From NCBI GenBank assembly GCA_963565915.1, contig OY751495.1, positions 3,844,001-3,908,000 on the forward strand: a stretch of DNA of 64,000 bases. The letters run 5' to 3'. This DNA comes from Entoloma clypeatum (lineage: Eukaryota > Basidiomycota > Agaricomycetes > Agaricales > Entolomataceae). A program made the position numbers and the translations under genes. The notes under the pieces were generated by a model, which saw only the letters and a program-made list of their open reading frames with translations, had not been told where the DNA came from and searched no databases. Shown one piece after another: positions 11,416-23,576 of this stretch. How positions within the stretch are numbered: position 1 is the first letter of the stretch; the number at the start of each line of letters is the position of its first letter.

Positions 11416-14053
11416 CTGGATCAGTTCCATCACCACATGGGACACATTTCAGCAGGTGTTGCGCAGCATCTCATCGACAATGGTTTTGTCACTGGTGTTC
11501 GTCTGGAGCCGTCGTCTTCAGGTGAACCATATTTTTGCGAGTCATGTGTCTATGCCAAGGCTACGCACAAATTGGTCCCAAACACTCACGAGGGCGAGTG
11601 TGCCATCAAATTTGGTGACGAGGTCCATTTGGATCTGTGGGGCCTGTTCCTGTCGAAACAAAAGGAGGAAGGAAATATTACATCACCTTCACAGATGACA
11701 TGTCCCGCCTCACGCACCTTTATCTTTTGCATGCAAAATCCGAGACATTTGAATCATACAAACAGTACGAGGCCTGGTGTGCAACCCAGCTCGGTGTAAA
11801 AATTAAAGTCCTCCATTTGGACCGTGGAGGTGAATATATGGACAAGGGGTTCATATTGTACCTCAAATCCAGAGGCACAGAGCAGAAACTCACTGTACAT
11901 GATACCCCAGCGCAGAACGGCATCTCTGAATGCCGAAACCACACCATCATAAAGCACATCCAAGCTCTCCTCCATGCCAGTAGCCTCCCAAGAAATTTAT
12001 GTGGCGAGGCTGCATGTCACGTTGTTTGGTTGATGAACCACACATCGACCAAGGCAGTTGATGGAAAAACACCATATGAGGCTGCTTTCAGAAATAGCCA
12101 GACCTCAGGGATGTGTGCGAGTGGGGCGAGAACGTATGGGTACGAATTGAGGGTGGCGACAAGCTCGGAGGGCATGTGCACGAGGGATGTTGGATAGGCA
12201 TTGATGAACAGAGCAAGGGGGTGAGAGTTTACTGGCCAGACAAGAAGACAGTGAGCGTCGAACGGAACATCTATTATGACAGAACCGTGGCATCAGCCTC
12301 TCATCTCAAGGGGGAGGAACAAGGAATTGTTGAAACAAAGGCTAACACACTGAATTCATCAAGTGCGTCGACCTCTACCTCTACCTCATCCATGGACCCC
12401 CCAGCCAAATCCCCAGCTCCTACTGCACCTCCTAACCCTTTACAAGCTCCAGTTCCGGCTCCTGAACCCATCAAAGAAGAAGCCCCAGCCACAAAACACG
12501 TCAGAAAGCCAAGTCAGCAGATTCTCGACATTGTCAAAGGTTGTAGTGTCGCGTCGTCGCACCCATCCAATCCTGCCTTAACCCAAGGTGTCCAAGCCCC
12601 TGCTCCCATTGCCGAAGAAGAGAGAGTTGAGCTTGAGGGGGAGGGACAAGCTGACTGGATGATGGCTGCGGATTTTGTAGAAGAATATGCAATGGCGGCT
12701 AAGATCAGCGAAGCGGAAGCTTTAGAACCACGCACCTTGGCTGAGGTGAAACAATGGCCTGATTGGCCATTATGGGAAAAGGCTATCCATGAGGAGTTAG
12801 AGACCCTTCATGTAGCAGGAACATGGGAACTCACCGAAGCTCCAGAGGATGTGAACACCACTGGAGTTTTCCATGCGAAGAAGGATGCTGCCGGAAATGT
12901 CATTCAATACAAAGCCCGCCTTGTTGCGCAAAGTTTTTTACAAGTACCCGGCATCAATTATTTCAACACATTCGTGCCTGTTGCGAAACTGGCAGCTATC
13001 CATTCGGTTCTCGCGATGGCAGCCAATGAAGGCATGGAAATACATCAGATCAACATCAAAGGTGCATACTTCAATGGAGAACTCACTGATTGAGAGATCA
13101 TCTTCATGCAGCAACCTCCTGGGTACCACATCCCCAACTCCTCCCAAAAACTCATGTGTCGACTCCAAAAAACCCTGTATGGCCTGAAGCAGTCAGGCCA
13201 TCAATGGTATCAATGCCTCATTGAAATCATGTTACAGCACCTTGTATTTGTGCGCTGTGATGTCAACCAGGCCGTGTTTGCTGCCACATTGATGACCCTG
13301 ATCTCCGATTTCAAGATCCAGATCGCAAAACACGTGGAAATTACTGATTTGGGCAAGCTCCACTGGTTGCTTGGCATCGAGATCAAACGCAATCGAGAGC
13401 GCCACACTATCCACCTCTCTCAGCGCTCCTACATCGACTCCATCCTCCGCCGGTATGGCTTGCAAGACCTCAAGCCCGTTTCCATCCCCATGGACACCAA
13501 CATCCGACTTACCACCACTCAGTCACCATCAACAACTGCCGAATTCGCCCAAATGCATGACATCCCTTACCATGAAGCTGCCGGTTCCTTGATGTACGCA
13601 GCACTCGGAACTTGTCCTGACATAGCATTCGCCATTCAAACCATCTCGCATTTTTTGATGAAACCCGGTCTCACGCATTGGGAGGCCGTAAAACACATTT
13701 TTCGCTATCTGAAGGGCACAATGGATCTGTGGTTGAGCTATGGGATGTCGAAGATGGATTTGACAGGATATGCAGATGTGGATGGCAGCATGGCAGAAGA
13801 TAGGCACACCATTTCGGGGTATGCCTTTCTGATTCACGGCGGCGCTGTTTCATGGAGTGCTAAATGGCAGGAAATCATCACTCTGTCACACATCGACATT
13901 CGATTTCATTTTATTCATTGGATCATCAAGGGTGGCTCTATTCGCCTCATTTACTGCCCTACTGACGAAATGGTCGCCGACATGCTTACCAAAGTGCTCC
14001 CATCCACGAAGGTGAAGCACTTTGCTTTGCAACTTGGCCTCTTGCCAGCTTGA
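11416..14053 (+). pseudogene. Ty1/copia C polyprotein fragment, frameshifted, nonsense, RNase H deletion
   Basis: Begins at the GAG-pre-integrase domain (FHHHMGHISAGVAQHL, CESCVYAKA) right after the B LTR; gag and protease are beyond B. Integrase follows (VHLDLWG, TDDMSRLTHLYLL, LDRGGEYMDKGF, PAQNGISE), then RT (YKARLVAQSF, QINIKGAYFNGEL, YGLKQSGHQWYQ) and RNase H remnants (GYADVDGSMAEDRHTISGYAF, VADMLTKVLP). Frame changes occur near 11640 and 12115, and TGA 13091-13093 interrupts RT. The RT active-site YxDD segment is missing near 13285. The RNase H core is also deleted: ...EIITLS joins directly to HIDIRFHFI at about 13892. It ends with a polypurine tract (GAGGGGGAG) at 14052. Confidence 0.9.
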
Positions 14054-14060
14054 GGGGGAG

Positions 14061-14290
14061 TGTTGGAATGACAAGCTGCCGCGAGCCTTCCATATCCGGA
14101 CTCAGTGCGCAGTTGCCATATCATGCATTCCATTCTACATACCTCTTTTAGCTGTACCTTTATTGTACCACATGTTTCGAGACTCTCCTCTCGTTTCCCT
14201 TTGTTTTTTGTTAAGGTAAATTTGCAAAACCTTATTTACTTATTATGACATAGTTTTCTCGCCTCCCCTCAGTCGTTTGACCCCACTCTC
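14061..14290 (+). repeat. LTR start of copia C, 3' limit unresolved
   Basis: TGTTGGAATGACAAGC begins right after the polypurine tract, as a 3' LTR should. The matching end (CATTCCAACA or similar) was not found, so the right limit given is only a guess; the copy may be truncated. Confidence 0.5.
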
Positions 14291-14889
14291 GTGTGCAAAC
14301 ACTGAGTACAGTATATTTTAGAATTCTTACATACTACTTGGCAAGGAACCAAGCAGAAGAAGGCTACGGAGGGGACAAAACTTATGAGTTGAATATGGAA
14401 AACACCAGGTCTGGGAGGAAGGGAGAGCGAGGAGTTGCAGGATGGTACGTGATTCTCCTTCCTTTTTTCTATCTCGTAATGCTCATTGTCCATATAGCAC
14501 TTGGAATAGAGTGGTGTAGGACCCGTGTGCGCGCACAATGATGGGCGCATGGTGCAGTTTTTTGAGTCCCAGCAGAGGGTGTGGCTACAGAAGGCATTAT
14601 GGATTCAGAGTACAGCCATGGGCACAGCATCCCTGGAGCTTTCGGAAGGAAAGATCACATTTGCTGGTTGCCAGGCTATCATCCGAGAGCAATTGCAACA
14701 CCGCACCGTGGAGATCTGGGCGACGGTAGCCATGTGGATAGCACCAAGCATTGTGGGGGGCCCAAGCATTGTTTTAGAAGATATTGAGAATGATGATGAG
14801 GGGGAGGGTGATGATGATGATGATGATGATGATGATGACAAAGGTGGCGAGGATTAGCACTGCAAGCTGAACTTTTTTTTTTTCTTATA
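14291..14889 (+). other. Unassigned stretch with a short acidic-tailed ORF
   Basis: An open frame at 14525-14857 (first ATG 14549) ends in an Asp run from a GATGAT microsatellite (about 14809-14838). No recognisable domain and no copy elsewhere in the window. It could be a gene remnant, but nothing beyond an open frame supports it. Confidence 0.25.
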
Positions 14890-14891
14890 TC

Positions 14892-15178
14892 GAGAGCCTT
14901 GATATATAGATTCTAGTGCCAACAGCAACTTTTGTTTTTTTTTGGAGTAGTATTCACGGAATCAATAGATTTCATCGACGAAAGACAAAGGTCTAAGCAG
15001 CAGAGACATGTTGCTCTGTTATTGGCTCAGGAACAACAGAAACACTATTTTTCCACCAGATTGACGGAAGTATGTGTTCTATGGGAATTGAGAGCCTGGA
15101 TATATAGATTTCAGTGCTGCAACAGAAACTTTTTGTGTTTATTTTTTGGGGGGTTTTCACAGAATCGGTAGATTTCGG
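14892..15178. repeat. Degenerate tandem duplication, about 198-bp period
   Basis: GAGAGCC(T)TGATATATAGATT...TTCACGGAATCAATAGATTTC at 14892 onward returns at 15090 (GAGAGCCTGGATATATAGATT...TTCACAGAATCGGTAGATTTC). Both units hold an oligo-T tract in the middle. Noncoding. Confidence 0.6.
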
Positions 15179-16110
15179 CACAACAAAATTTTATGTTTTT
15201 TTTTCTGCAACCAGATTGGCAGAATTAAACATACTCATGACATTCCCTTTATAACATGAACATCGGCCAACATTGACATGTGAACCATCAGTGAGAAGCC
15301 TTGAGAAGCTCAACTGTCATGCCGAGATCTGTGCAATTGGCACATCAAACCAAAAATAATGCCGATGCAAAAGGGCATGAGAGGATTCATGAATGAGCAA
15401 GGGTGCTAGCATGGCGGAAAAGAGGGAGTGAGCTCACTCACCGACACAGCAACAGTGCGCCAATGTGTGCCAATGTGCCCTGCAATGGTGTCACATGACT
15501 GGTAAGGGTTTGATTAATCAGAGCCGACCTGGCTGCTAGAGGTCTGATTGTATCAGACTTTGACTGTGGTAAGAGGTTTTGATTAATTACCAACCTAGTC
15601 AGTAGGTGGAATATATTGAATTCTGTGGTTACAGGTCAGACATGATACATGGTGAGTGCTACTTACAGATGGTGATATATTGAGACCCTCAATATATCCT
15701 GGCCTCCCAACATGTGGTGCTAGGACTAGGCCCTCAATCGGGAGTCGGCATGCAGCATTCCCTTTTTAATTTGTCAGCATAGTTATTTATATTCCTTCCC
15801 AATCTCGATCCCATCCTCCGAGTTGTTCTTGTAGGACTCATGTTATTCCCAACATATGAGATCATAAAATATTACAATTATATCTGCATAGTAATGGGTG
15901 TGGGGGGTACAAAAAAGCTGTGGGTCTCCATATGCGCCGCTGCGTCTCCCATCCTGTGTCCCGTTGCGTCTCTCATCCTGTCCTGTTGATCCTGTCCCGC
16001 CGCATCTCTCGTTAGTCCAGCCCCTTGATTCCATGTCACTCACCTTGTTCCATCCATCTCACCTTGTCTTGGGCTTGCTTTCATGTCCCCAGGTGGTTGA
16101 CAGGGCTGCT
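15179..16110. other. No gene recognised
   Basis: AT-rich noncoding DNA. A short inverted motif TATATTGAGACCCTCAATATA lies near 15665-15690. No long conserved frame and no match to another part of the window was seen. Confidence 0.5.
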
Positions 16111-16572
16111 GGGCACAAGAAACGGCCGTTGGGCACGTTGGGAGCGAGGGATGGTAGTTGGGCATGAGGGATGCTGTTGGGCGTTAGGGACGGCCATTGT
16201 TGGTTAAGGACGGGCGTTGGGAACGAGAGGTGGCCATGGGGCACAAGGAACAGCTGTTGGGCACTTTGGGAGAGCGAGGGACGGTAGTTGGGCATGAGAT
16301 GGGTGTTGTGGGTTAAGGATGGGTGTTGTGCACGAGAGGTGGCTATGGGGCACGACAGATGGCCGTTGGGCACATTGGGAGTGAGGGATGGCAGTTGGGC
16401 ATGAGGGATGGGTGTTGTGCACAAGGGACGCTGTTGGGCATTAGGGACGGGTGTTGTGCATTAAGGACAGGCATTGTGCACGAGAGGCGGCCATGGGGCA
16501 CAACAAATGGCTGTTGGGCACGTTGGGGGACGGCAGTTGGGCATGAGAGGCAACGAGTGGAGGCTGGTGGGT
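16111..16572. repeat. Degenerate G-rich minisatellite
   Basis: Built from variants of an 18-20 bp unit (GTTGGGCACGTTGGGAGCGA, GGGACGGCAGTTGGGCATGA). A higher-order phrase beginning GAGAGGTGGCCATGGGGCAC recurs at 16225, 16334 and 16482. The open frames across it are a by-product of the repeat. Confidence 0.8.
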
Positions 16573-16712
16573 CCCAGTAAAGTGTGTGGCGAAAAAAACA
16601 TATTTGACTCGTGCTACATGCTCTGCTCAATGGTTCTCTTAGATACAATGGGAATGTACTTAGTAAATGGTATTGTTTTGAATAAGACACCCCCGAAGCT
16701 GTACATCCAAGA

Positions 16713-17611
16713 AATGAAAAGGTCAGATGAAGGTGCAAGAAACAGCCCAAATCTCAACTTATAATCAAACTTGCCATATCTACTACGGTCGTCATTATCA
16801 TTTCTCAATCTTGATGTTTTTTGCTGTATTGTATTCTTACTTGAATGTATCTTGAAGTGTAAAAATCTTGCAAATATATATATATATACCCCAATCTGTA
16901 TGCCGAGCTGAGCTCTGATGCACATAAAATGGAATATGTTTCCGTTTATGTTTTTTTGGGAAGTTGTGTTAATAAGGCTGTCAGGATGGACAGTACAGGG
17001 AACTTGAGGGAAGAACTGTTCTAGCTATAGATCCTGTGAGTTGACAAGAACCAGCCAGAAATATGTCTTTCTTTTTTATGTCTTTTGCAGAGAAACATAT
17101 TATAGAGTGGCGCTGCGCAGGCGGCAGGCCACACACCCATCAACCACAACAAAAATAGATGCCAAGAAATCCCTTGATGGGACCAAGATCGTAATCTTGC
17201 ACCACCAGGGCGCGAGAAGCAACTGTCAAGATGACAGCATGTGATGAAGCTAGAGCTGATAAATCAGACTCAGTAAAAAGGCCGTGTAGGCAATGTGTCG
17301 TGTGAATGTCAGAATGTGCAGATTCATGCGGATTCAGTGCTTTTTCGAAAATTTACATGACAATTACATGCAATTTGCCCACTATTGTCATCAATGCATG
17401 TCCTCATGACAGTGGGCAAATTGCAGGTAAATTGTCATGTGAGTGCAGATCCGTGCGGATTCTGCTGTTTTTCGAAAACTTCCATGCATCAAAACCTTCT
17501 CACCTGCATTTTGCCCAAATTTTGCCTACCCGGCCTTTTTACTGAGCATGATGTATCACGCTTGAGCTGTAGTTACAATTGTTTGATATATCAATACTAC
17601 GTCTAGGGCTC
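16713..17611 (+). repeat. Unclassified dispersed repeat, inverted partner at 61757-63003
   Basis: About 50 bp at 16713-16762 (AATGAAAAGGTCAGATGAAG...CCCAAATCTCAACTTA) and 28 bp at 17583-17611 (GATATATCAATACTACGTCT and on) both recur in reverse complement and reversed order at 62946-63003 and 61757-61785. Weaker similarity continues between them (for example CTACTACGGTCGTC against CTACTACAGTTGTC). This looks like one old element in two orientations, about 0.9 kb here and 1.25 kb there; class unknown. Confidence 0.5.
17257..17560. mobile_element. MITE-like palindromic element
   Basis: Near-perfect terminal inverted repeats: CTCAGTAAAAAGGCCG plus TGTAGGCAA at 17269-17293 against 17522-17546, extended outward by a weaker match (TGATAAATCA against TGATACATCA). 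Inside is a second palindrome (arms 17355-17383 and 17411-17440) flanked by direct repeats starting at 17316 and 17443 (GTGCAGAT...TTTTTCGAAAA). About 280-300 bp, noncoding. Superfamily not assigned; no clear target duplication. Confidence 0.6.
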
Positions 17612-19233
17612 TAATTACCCCTACTGACTAGGTTGTGACCTGTCCAAAAACGGGTAACGAAAATTTCCACAGCTTCCAACGAAAATTTGGAATGTGTTGC
17701 AAATACACCCTAATGGCAAAATAAAACACTTATTTGTTCCATATACATTCAATCACATAAGCTCATCAGATATAATATATAGGAGCCAATGCCTGCGTTG
17801 TAAATTTGTGAAAATGCTGATGCCGTGTTCCGTCACCACCAAGTTGATGCCATCCGAAGAACAGCCCCCAGATGCTAATACTTGGAACTGCCGTGTGCAG
17901 CATCGGCCCACTGAACAAGTTCCAATCAATGGCAGATCTGTATTATTGTACAATATTTCAGCCCAACATTGCCAGACCTGACTATGATGTGAGATGACTT
18001 ACGTGATTGACTTTCTTCCCGCCATTCGCGCGAGCGCTACTGATTTCGCAATTTATCCGTTCCTCACAACACGGCTTTTCGGCCTTTGGGTTGCAGGAGG
18101 CGCCGGTTTTACTGCATCCCCTGACGCTCGCAGCACAAATTGCGACCAGAAGGATGAGGCCAGAGCAGTGCATTTGGCTTGTGCTGGGGAGGGTGGGTGA
18201 TGAACGCCGCACCATCCTTTTTTGCATGCTTATACACCAATGGAAAATGCCGTTCGCACAGCCCGAGGTCCAAAATTCGGTGGACGCTATAGTATGTAAG
18301 GGGAAATCAAATGTGTCACCGATAATACCATAAGTACTTCCTCTGTTGCAAAATGACTCCTAAGGCACGTTTGGCAATATTTTCCGTCTTCCATTTCATC
18401 GTGCCGAAGATTACATAAAACGAGAGTCCGAAGAAAATTGAGATGACCGATATAGAGCCTGAGACAATGCGATTCCACGGAGACGCGTCCACGAGATTGG
18501 CGCCAATCCTGCAGGCCTGAACGCGGAAGAGAATTGACAGAATTTGCAATGCAGGAAGGATGGAAGACAGTTAAACGTACAGTTTGACAGCGTCAAGGTG
18601 GCTGATTCAATCAGAGGAGCTTGCTGGGGTATACTGGAATCTCCCATTGAACCTTTTCGGCCGGTGAGCTTGTACCGGTTAGGTACGGGTTTCAACGGTG
18701 GTTCTACCATGCATGATCCACTGATACTCTAATGTAACCATATGTAGCTAATTTTAAGATTGTTCCAGTTCGCAGGGCGGCGTGAGTTTCACGCTGGCAT
18801 TCGATGGGAAACAAGCAAGATGAATGCGGATAGCCAAGGCGAGACAAATCGTGCACGAATACTGTGTAAAGCAGCCAAAGGTTGCGTAGGTTATACCGAC
18901 GAGCCAGCTGCGGTCCCACCCAGATCTGGCTGACCGAGCGGGTGGAGAATCAGCAAGTGTCAGGCTGTCATGACGACCCTTGTTGCCTCGTGAGACCCAA
19001 ATAGCGGTTGATCCCCAATAGTCACCTGACTAGACTACTGCCCGTTCCTCGTCGAGCCTGCCTGACCGCTCCCACCTCTCCAACTTGTCATCACCTGCCC
19101 GTTCGCGTGAAAGATATGACACAATCCGCCTTTCAATTCATGCGCACCAAGGCCAACGCCCATCGCGGGACTGTATGTAACGATCAATTGAGGTATAAGG
19201 TACGCGACAAGCTAAGAAGACGGGTTACAAACT
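17612..19233. other. Low-coding DNA with a possible membrane-protein remnant
   Basis: On the minus strand at about 18500-18330 a frame reads VSGSISVISIFFGLSFYVIF followed by GTMKWKTENIAKRALG, which resembles one transmembrane segment and its flank. A splice-like AG precedes it. No start, no other exon and no family could be recognised. The rest shows no convincing gene. Confidence 0.25.
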
Positions 19234-19895
19234 GACGATGTGCAGCTGGGTGGTGTATACACCCATGATCATTGACACCGAAACACGCAGTCTCTGCAAC
19301 TAGAATATCGACTCATTATCTGGCGAGGAAGGCGACCGCCCCCTAGTTATACAATTCTGTGCTAACTCTACAGCCTAATTGCGATGCCATCGATATCAAC
19401 TCGGGTGTACACTAGAAATCGCCCGGATGGGGTATAAATTTCGGCGGAAGGCTAGGATTTGATACATGAAAATGATGAGGTGGGTGCGTGGGTCTCTTCT
19501 GCTTCCCGTACGTCAATTGATGCGAACCAAACTGCAGTCGTTTTCCTTTTAGCACAACCTCCCTGTCCCCGTCATGACCAAGTTCCACGTCGTGGGAGTG
19601 GCGGTTCGTTTTCAACGTTGATTGCGCACATACCGACCCCTCCATGTCCATGTAGGGTCTAGCGTCGCACGCCCACATCGCCATCAAACAAGCCGTCTCA
19701 GCTCCCGTGTTTGCAAACGGAAACCTTCTCTTTGGCAGCGATGTCGAGCGGTGCCTCCACGAAACGGGTCCCGATGCGGTCGTGTCTGCTGAGGGCGTGT
19801 TGTATAATCCTGCCCTGTTTCGTGGACTGGTTTTTGTTCCGACACGACTCAACAAACTCTCCATTACCATCATGGGCAAAGGTTTCTTGAGCTAG
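19234..19895 (+). pseudogene. tRNA-dihydrouridine synthase (Dus1-like) pseudogene, plus copy
   Basis: Degenerate partial copy of the gene at 21759-23023, in the opposite orientation. Recognisable pieces in order are VVYTPMI (about 19247), RPPPSYTILC/CDAIDINSG (about 19335-19405), VMTKFHV (about 19575) and the well preserved block [20 protein letters not shown], then [18 protein letters not shown] (about 19708-19835). Segments between are frameshifted or lost, and several stops occur. Intron-like sequence at matching positions (ATTGATGCGAACCAAA) shows that it came from genomic DNA, not from mRNA. No function is expected. Confidence 0.75.
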
Positions 19896-21750
19896 AATCT
19901 AAGCACCCCCCACAAGACGCGGCGGGGCGTGAGTGCCGTCAAGAGGCATCTTTTCGTGGCAGGCTAAAGTTTTCTTCCTTGTTCCCTGCCCTGGCTGATC
20001 TTGTCTTCGTTCCTGCTTCAAAGTTTTGTTTCAAGGAGTGGGAGATCTTGTGCTTTCTTTAGATGCTCGTTGAGATCTTCTCTTGTGGAAGTTACTCGCA
20101 GCCGCTCAGGAATCCCCTCTTACTCACTCTCACGTTAAGGATTCTTTGCGGCGACGTTCGGTCCAGATTGACCATGTTCCCAAGACATCCCAATTTTCCC
20201 AAGTTCCTGCACCCTATGTGAGACTTGAACAGTGCAGTTTTGTCACCGATCGACAACGGCACACGCGGTGAAGCGCGGGCATCATTCATAACATGGTTCT
20301 CTTCTTCAAATTCGGTGCCAGGTCATTCGTCGACGCGCACAGTCATCAGAAACACCATTTCGAGCCGAACTCTGCACTGATGTTACGACATGCAGCTCCA
20401 ACGCCCCAAAGCCTGGACTCTACCGTTGGAATATGCGACCGTGCGTCAGCCCTAAAACCGGACAGGGTGAATACGAAACTTTGGGAATGAGCGACGGATG
20501 CGTGGTGTGCTGCTGCGTCACACCGGTCTCATTGCTAATGAATGCCCACGAAGCAGTTCTGCCCGCCGTGTTCTCCATGTCATTTCCTAATATTATCAAG
20601 CAGGAATTACACACGAGAATCGGAGGGTATCACGAAGCAAGCTCGTTGAGGTCTTGGCCAAAGCAACCAAGAAGCGTTCGTGGTAGTGGCTGATCCTTCT
20701 CTTTTTGGACCAATTCTTTTCCAACGTGAAGGGGCGCTGATTCCAGAGGGGATATTGGGCAAAAGTATGTGAATATGTGACTCTGGGGACTTGACGTTAT
20801 AGTATCTTGTCATGCAGGCCGGCTCCCCCATCTTTTCTCGCGTTAACAATACCTGACCTTCTCTCGCGTTTGGTGCTCCGTGGTTCGAACAGAGGCTGAG
20901 AACCTGCCAGGGTCTAGTGCGGAGCGAGGAACGAGTGCAGAAGAAGTCAACTCGCGATCAACAACGTCCGTGCTGGTCATCGAACAGATGCATGTCGCAG
21001 ACATTGGCATGCCGAGCTCGAGAAAGACGACGACTTCAATCTCTGCTCGTATCAACGAGGTGGGACCAACGAGAGGATTCCCATGTCAACGCATGGACGG
21101 GTTCAGTAATCGTCAGCGTTCAACCTTCATTCAGCTCGCCAGCTCACTGTTCCCCTCCCCAACTCAGCATTTCATCTCTCTCATTTTATGGTCTGCACCC
21201 TGGCACTCCCTTTGCAACCATGCATGATTGATGTCCGCACATTATCACAGATTATCACGTTAATTGCTGTGAGCAAATTTGATGAATAAAACCTCGGTTA
21301 CACCACGAGCCTGAGGCTGGAACGTTGAGAAACTCGAATATTCATTCTGAGCGCGTGCGGGGTACTTCGACTAAACGACCTACATAAATGCTCAAGTTGC
21401 ATATTGAACCCTCCCACTTCCAATGCAAAGTGCTGTTACCGCTTCACAGACAACGGCCGGAAATAAGGCTGTGCAAGCCAATGCGGCAAGACATCCAGCC
21501 CGGTCGCAACATCCTTGGAAATCAGGTCTTGGAGGCGTGTTCTTCCTTGTTCGTGTATGTTCGGGCGTCGCGCTGCACGTATAGACCGGAATGAGCTTTG
21601 TACCATGAAGGAAGGGGGGAAACATACATCCATCCGAACCTTCATCTCTTCACATAACATGACATATTGTTCAAAACCATTGTCGGTTTTCTTCAGATTT
21701 ACCTAGAGCGGGAACAAAGACCAGGTCAACTACGGAAAAGGGAAAAAAAA
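19896..21750. other. No gene recognised
   Basis: About 1.9 kb between the two Dus1 relics. Only short open frames without recognisable motifs were found (for example 20880-21227, plus strand). No repeat shared with the rest of the window was noticed. Confidence 0.45.
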
Positions 21751-21758
21751 AAGAAACT

Positions 21759-23023
21759 TCAACCCACCATGATCTTTCCCAATCGCTCTCTCAGATCCTT
21801 CTCTCGTCCCAGCGCAGGCCGCATCAGTTTGAAGAGGTGCCCCTTGACGGCACTTACGCTCGTCCGCGTCTTGAGCGAACGCACAGTGGAGAGGTACTCC
21901 AGTGCGAGGTCAGCGTGTGGAGGGTTCGTGTATTCTAGGTCAAAGCCGGGATCTGGATCCAAGCGTGATGGTGATGGTGATATCTCGTCTCGTCGCGGGG
22001 GAGCAGGGACCAGTCCACGAAATAGTGTAGGATTGTACAATACGCCCTCAGCAGACATGACCGCATCGGCCCCCGTTTCGTAAAGACACCGCTCGACATC
22101 GCTGCCAAAGAGAAGGTTTCCGTTTGCAAACACGGGGACCGAGACGGCTTGCTTGACGGCGCGGATGTGGGGGTATGATGCTAGACCCTATAGGGATGTG
22201 GAGAGATGGGTATGTGCAATTGAGGAGTTTATTAGAAACGAACCGAGTTCTGCCCTCGCTGCTCCCGCGTCCGCCTATGGCAAGTCAAGATCTGTGCTTC
22301 TGCACGTTAAGACGCGGAACTTGGCCGTGACGAAGACAGAGAGGTTTTGGTGAAGGGCATTGACTACGTTTTGGTTCGCATCAATCGACGTTCGAGAAAG
22401 GAGGGGGAAAGAGATTCACGCACTCATTTCATATACCAAATCCCAGTCTTCCATCAAAAATGCCCCATAATGCCCTCTCCGGGCGATTTCTTGGGGGCAC
22501 CCAAGGTTGATATCGATGGCGTCGCAGTGAGGCTCCAATATCTTAGCCGCGGCGAGAAGTTGGGTTGGAGAGTTGGCGCAGAATTGTATAATTAGGGGGC
22601 GGTCACCTTCAGGGACCGATGGTGAGGAAAAGGCGCCTTCCTCGCCGGACGGGACAGGTCGCGAAACGTCTTATGATGTTGCTCGTCCATGAACATCTGC
22701 TTGTCTCGGTAAGTAAAGGACTGTACAAACGGGGGAAAGGCGTGCTTTGGCGTTGATCATGGGCGTATACACTACCTGGCTGCACATCGTCAGTCTCGCA
22801 ACTCGTCCTTGAAAACTGTCGCGTACCTGCGCTCCGTACCGCCTCGTGAGCCTCCTATATGCCTACGAATGGAGCTCAGCATCGGATCAGCAGCATTGGA
22901 TACAACGAAACGCACCAGCTCACTCTGATCGACCATGGGTGCCACGATGAACTTTGCGTTGTTGAGTACCACGCGGTAAAAGTCGTAACCCCCCAATTTC
23001 TTTGGCGTTGGCGCCGTCTCCAT
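21759..23023 (-). pseudogene. tRNA-dihydrouridine synthase (Dus1-like), spliced gene with internal lesions
   Basis: Dus1 enzymes reduce uridine 16/17 in tRNA using FMN and NADPH. Start ATG at 23023 (METAPTPKKLGGYDFYR, then VAPMVDQSEL). Likely exons: 23023-22916, 22862-22827 (AYRRLTRRYGAQ), 22775-22424 ([44 protein letters not shown]), 22363-22244 (NALHQNLSVFVTAKFRV, QILTCHRRTREQRGQNS) and 22187-21759 ([26 protein letters not shown]); the introns are 51-60 nt. Two lesions: the frame is inconsistent after MINAKA near 22740-22640, and about 15-20 codons are missing between AKFRV and QILTCH, with a frame change. The rest is well kept, so this is either a recent pseudogene or a gene damaged by sequence error. 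The family call is firm. Confidence 0.82.
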
Positions 23024-23576
23024 TATTGGAACGGCCCAAGGTAGTCGCCTATATTGGCGCAATGATGGTGAAAGTCGAGAGATAATGGTGGTGGTAAAGT
23101 GCCAGGAGTGTGTTTATCGTTGTTTTACTCAAACGAAAAAAAAAAGTTTTCCATGCGCGCCAACGCAAACTTCATCGACCAAGAACTGGCAACTACTACC
23201 ATGCGAGCTTATGGGTTCCTCGACAGATTTTGCCGCTCAATTGGGTTTTGAATCCAAAGCCCAGCTTGCAGGTGGACTGCGAAATAGAACACCCGATCAA
23301 GTGTTATTGCCGAACTGTCTATGTTCCAGTCACGTCAACGCTCAATATCCCGTCAGGAGCCCAATTATCGAATCTTTGATAAGTACTAGTTCTTAGTCCT
23401 CAATCCAGCCCTGTGGCGCCCTTCAAATATCCTGTCACTTGGCGCCCCCATGCAGCATTTACCAGACGACTCCTGCTCTATATATCGAGCTACAGCCTGG
23501 TTGCATCGAAAGATAAGCTCCAAATGACCAAGCAAATTCGAATACTGAGGCAAAGAAAAAGCGTCACGTGGGCAAA

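Noticed and set aside
16059..16580. Several overlapping open frames across the minisatellite
   Set aside because: They follow from the repeat unit; the peptides are low-complexity His/Pro/Ser strings with no domain.
20860..20900. tRNA T-arm-like GGTTCGAAC
   Set aside because: No acceptor stem, D-arm or anticodon arm could be paired around it.
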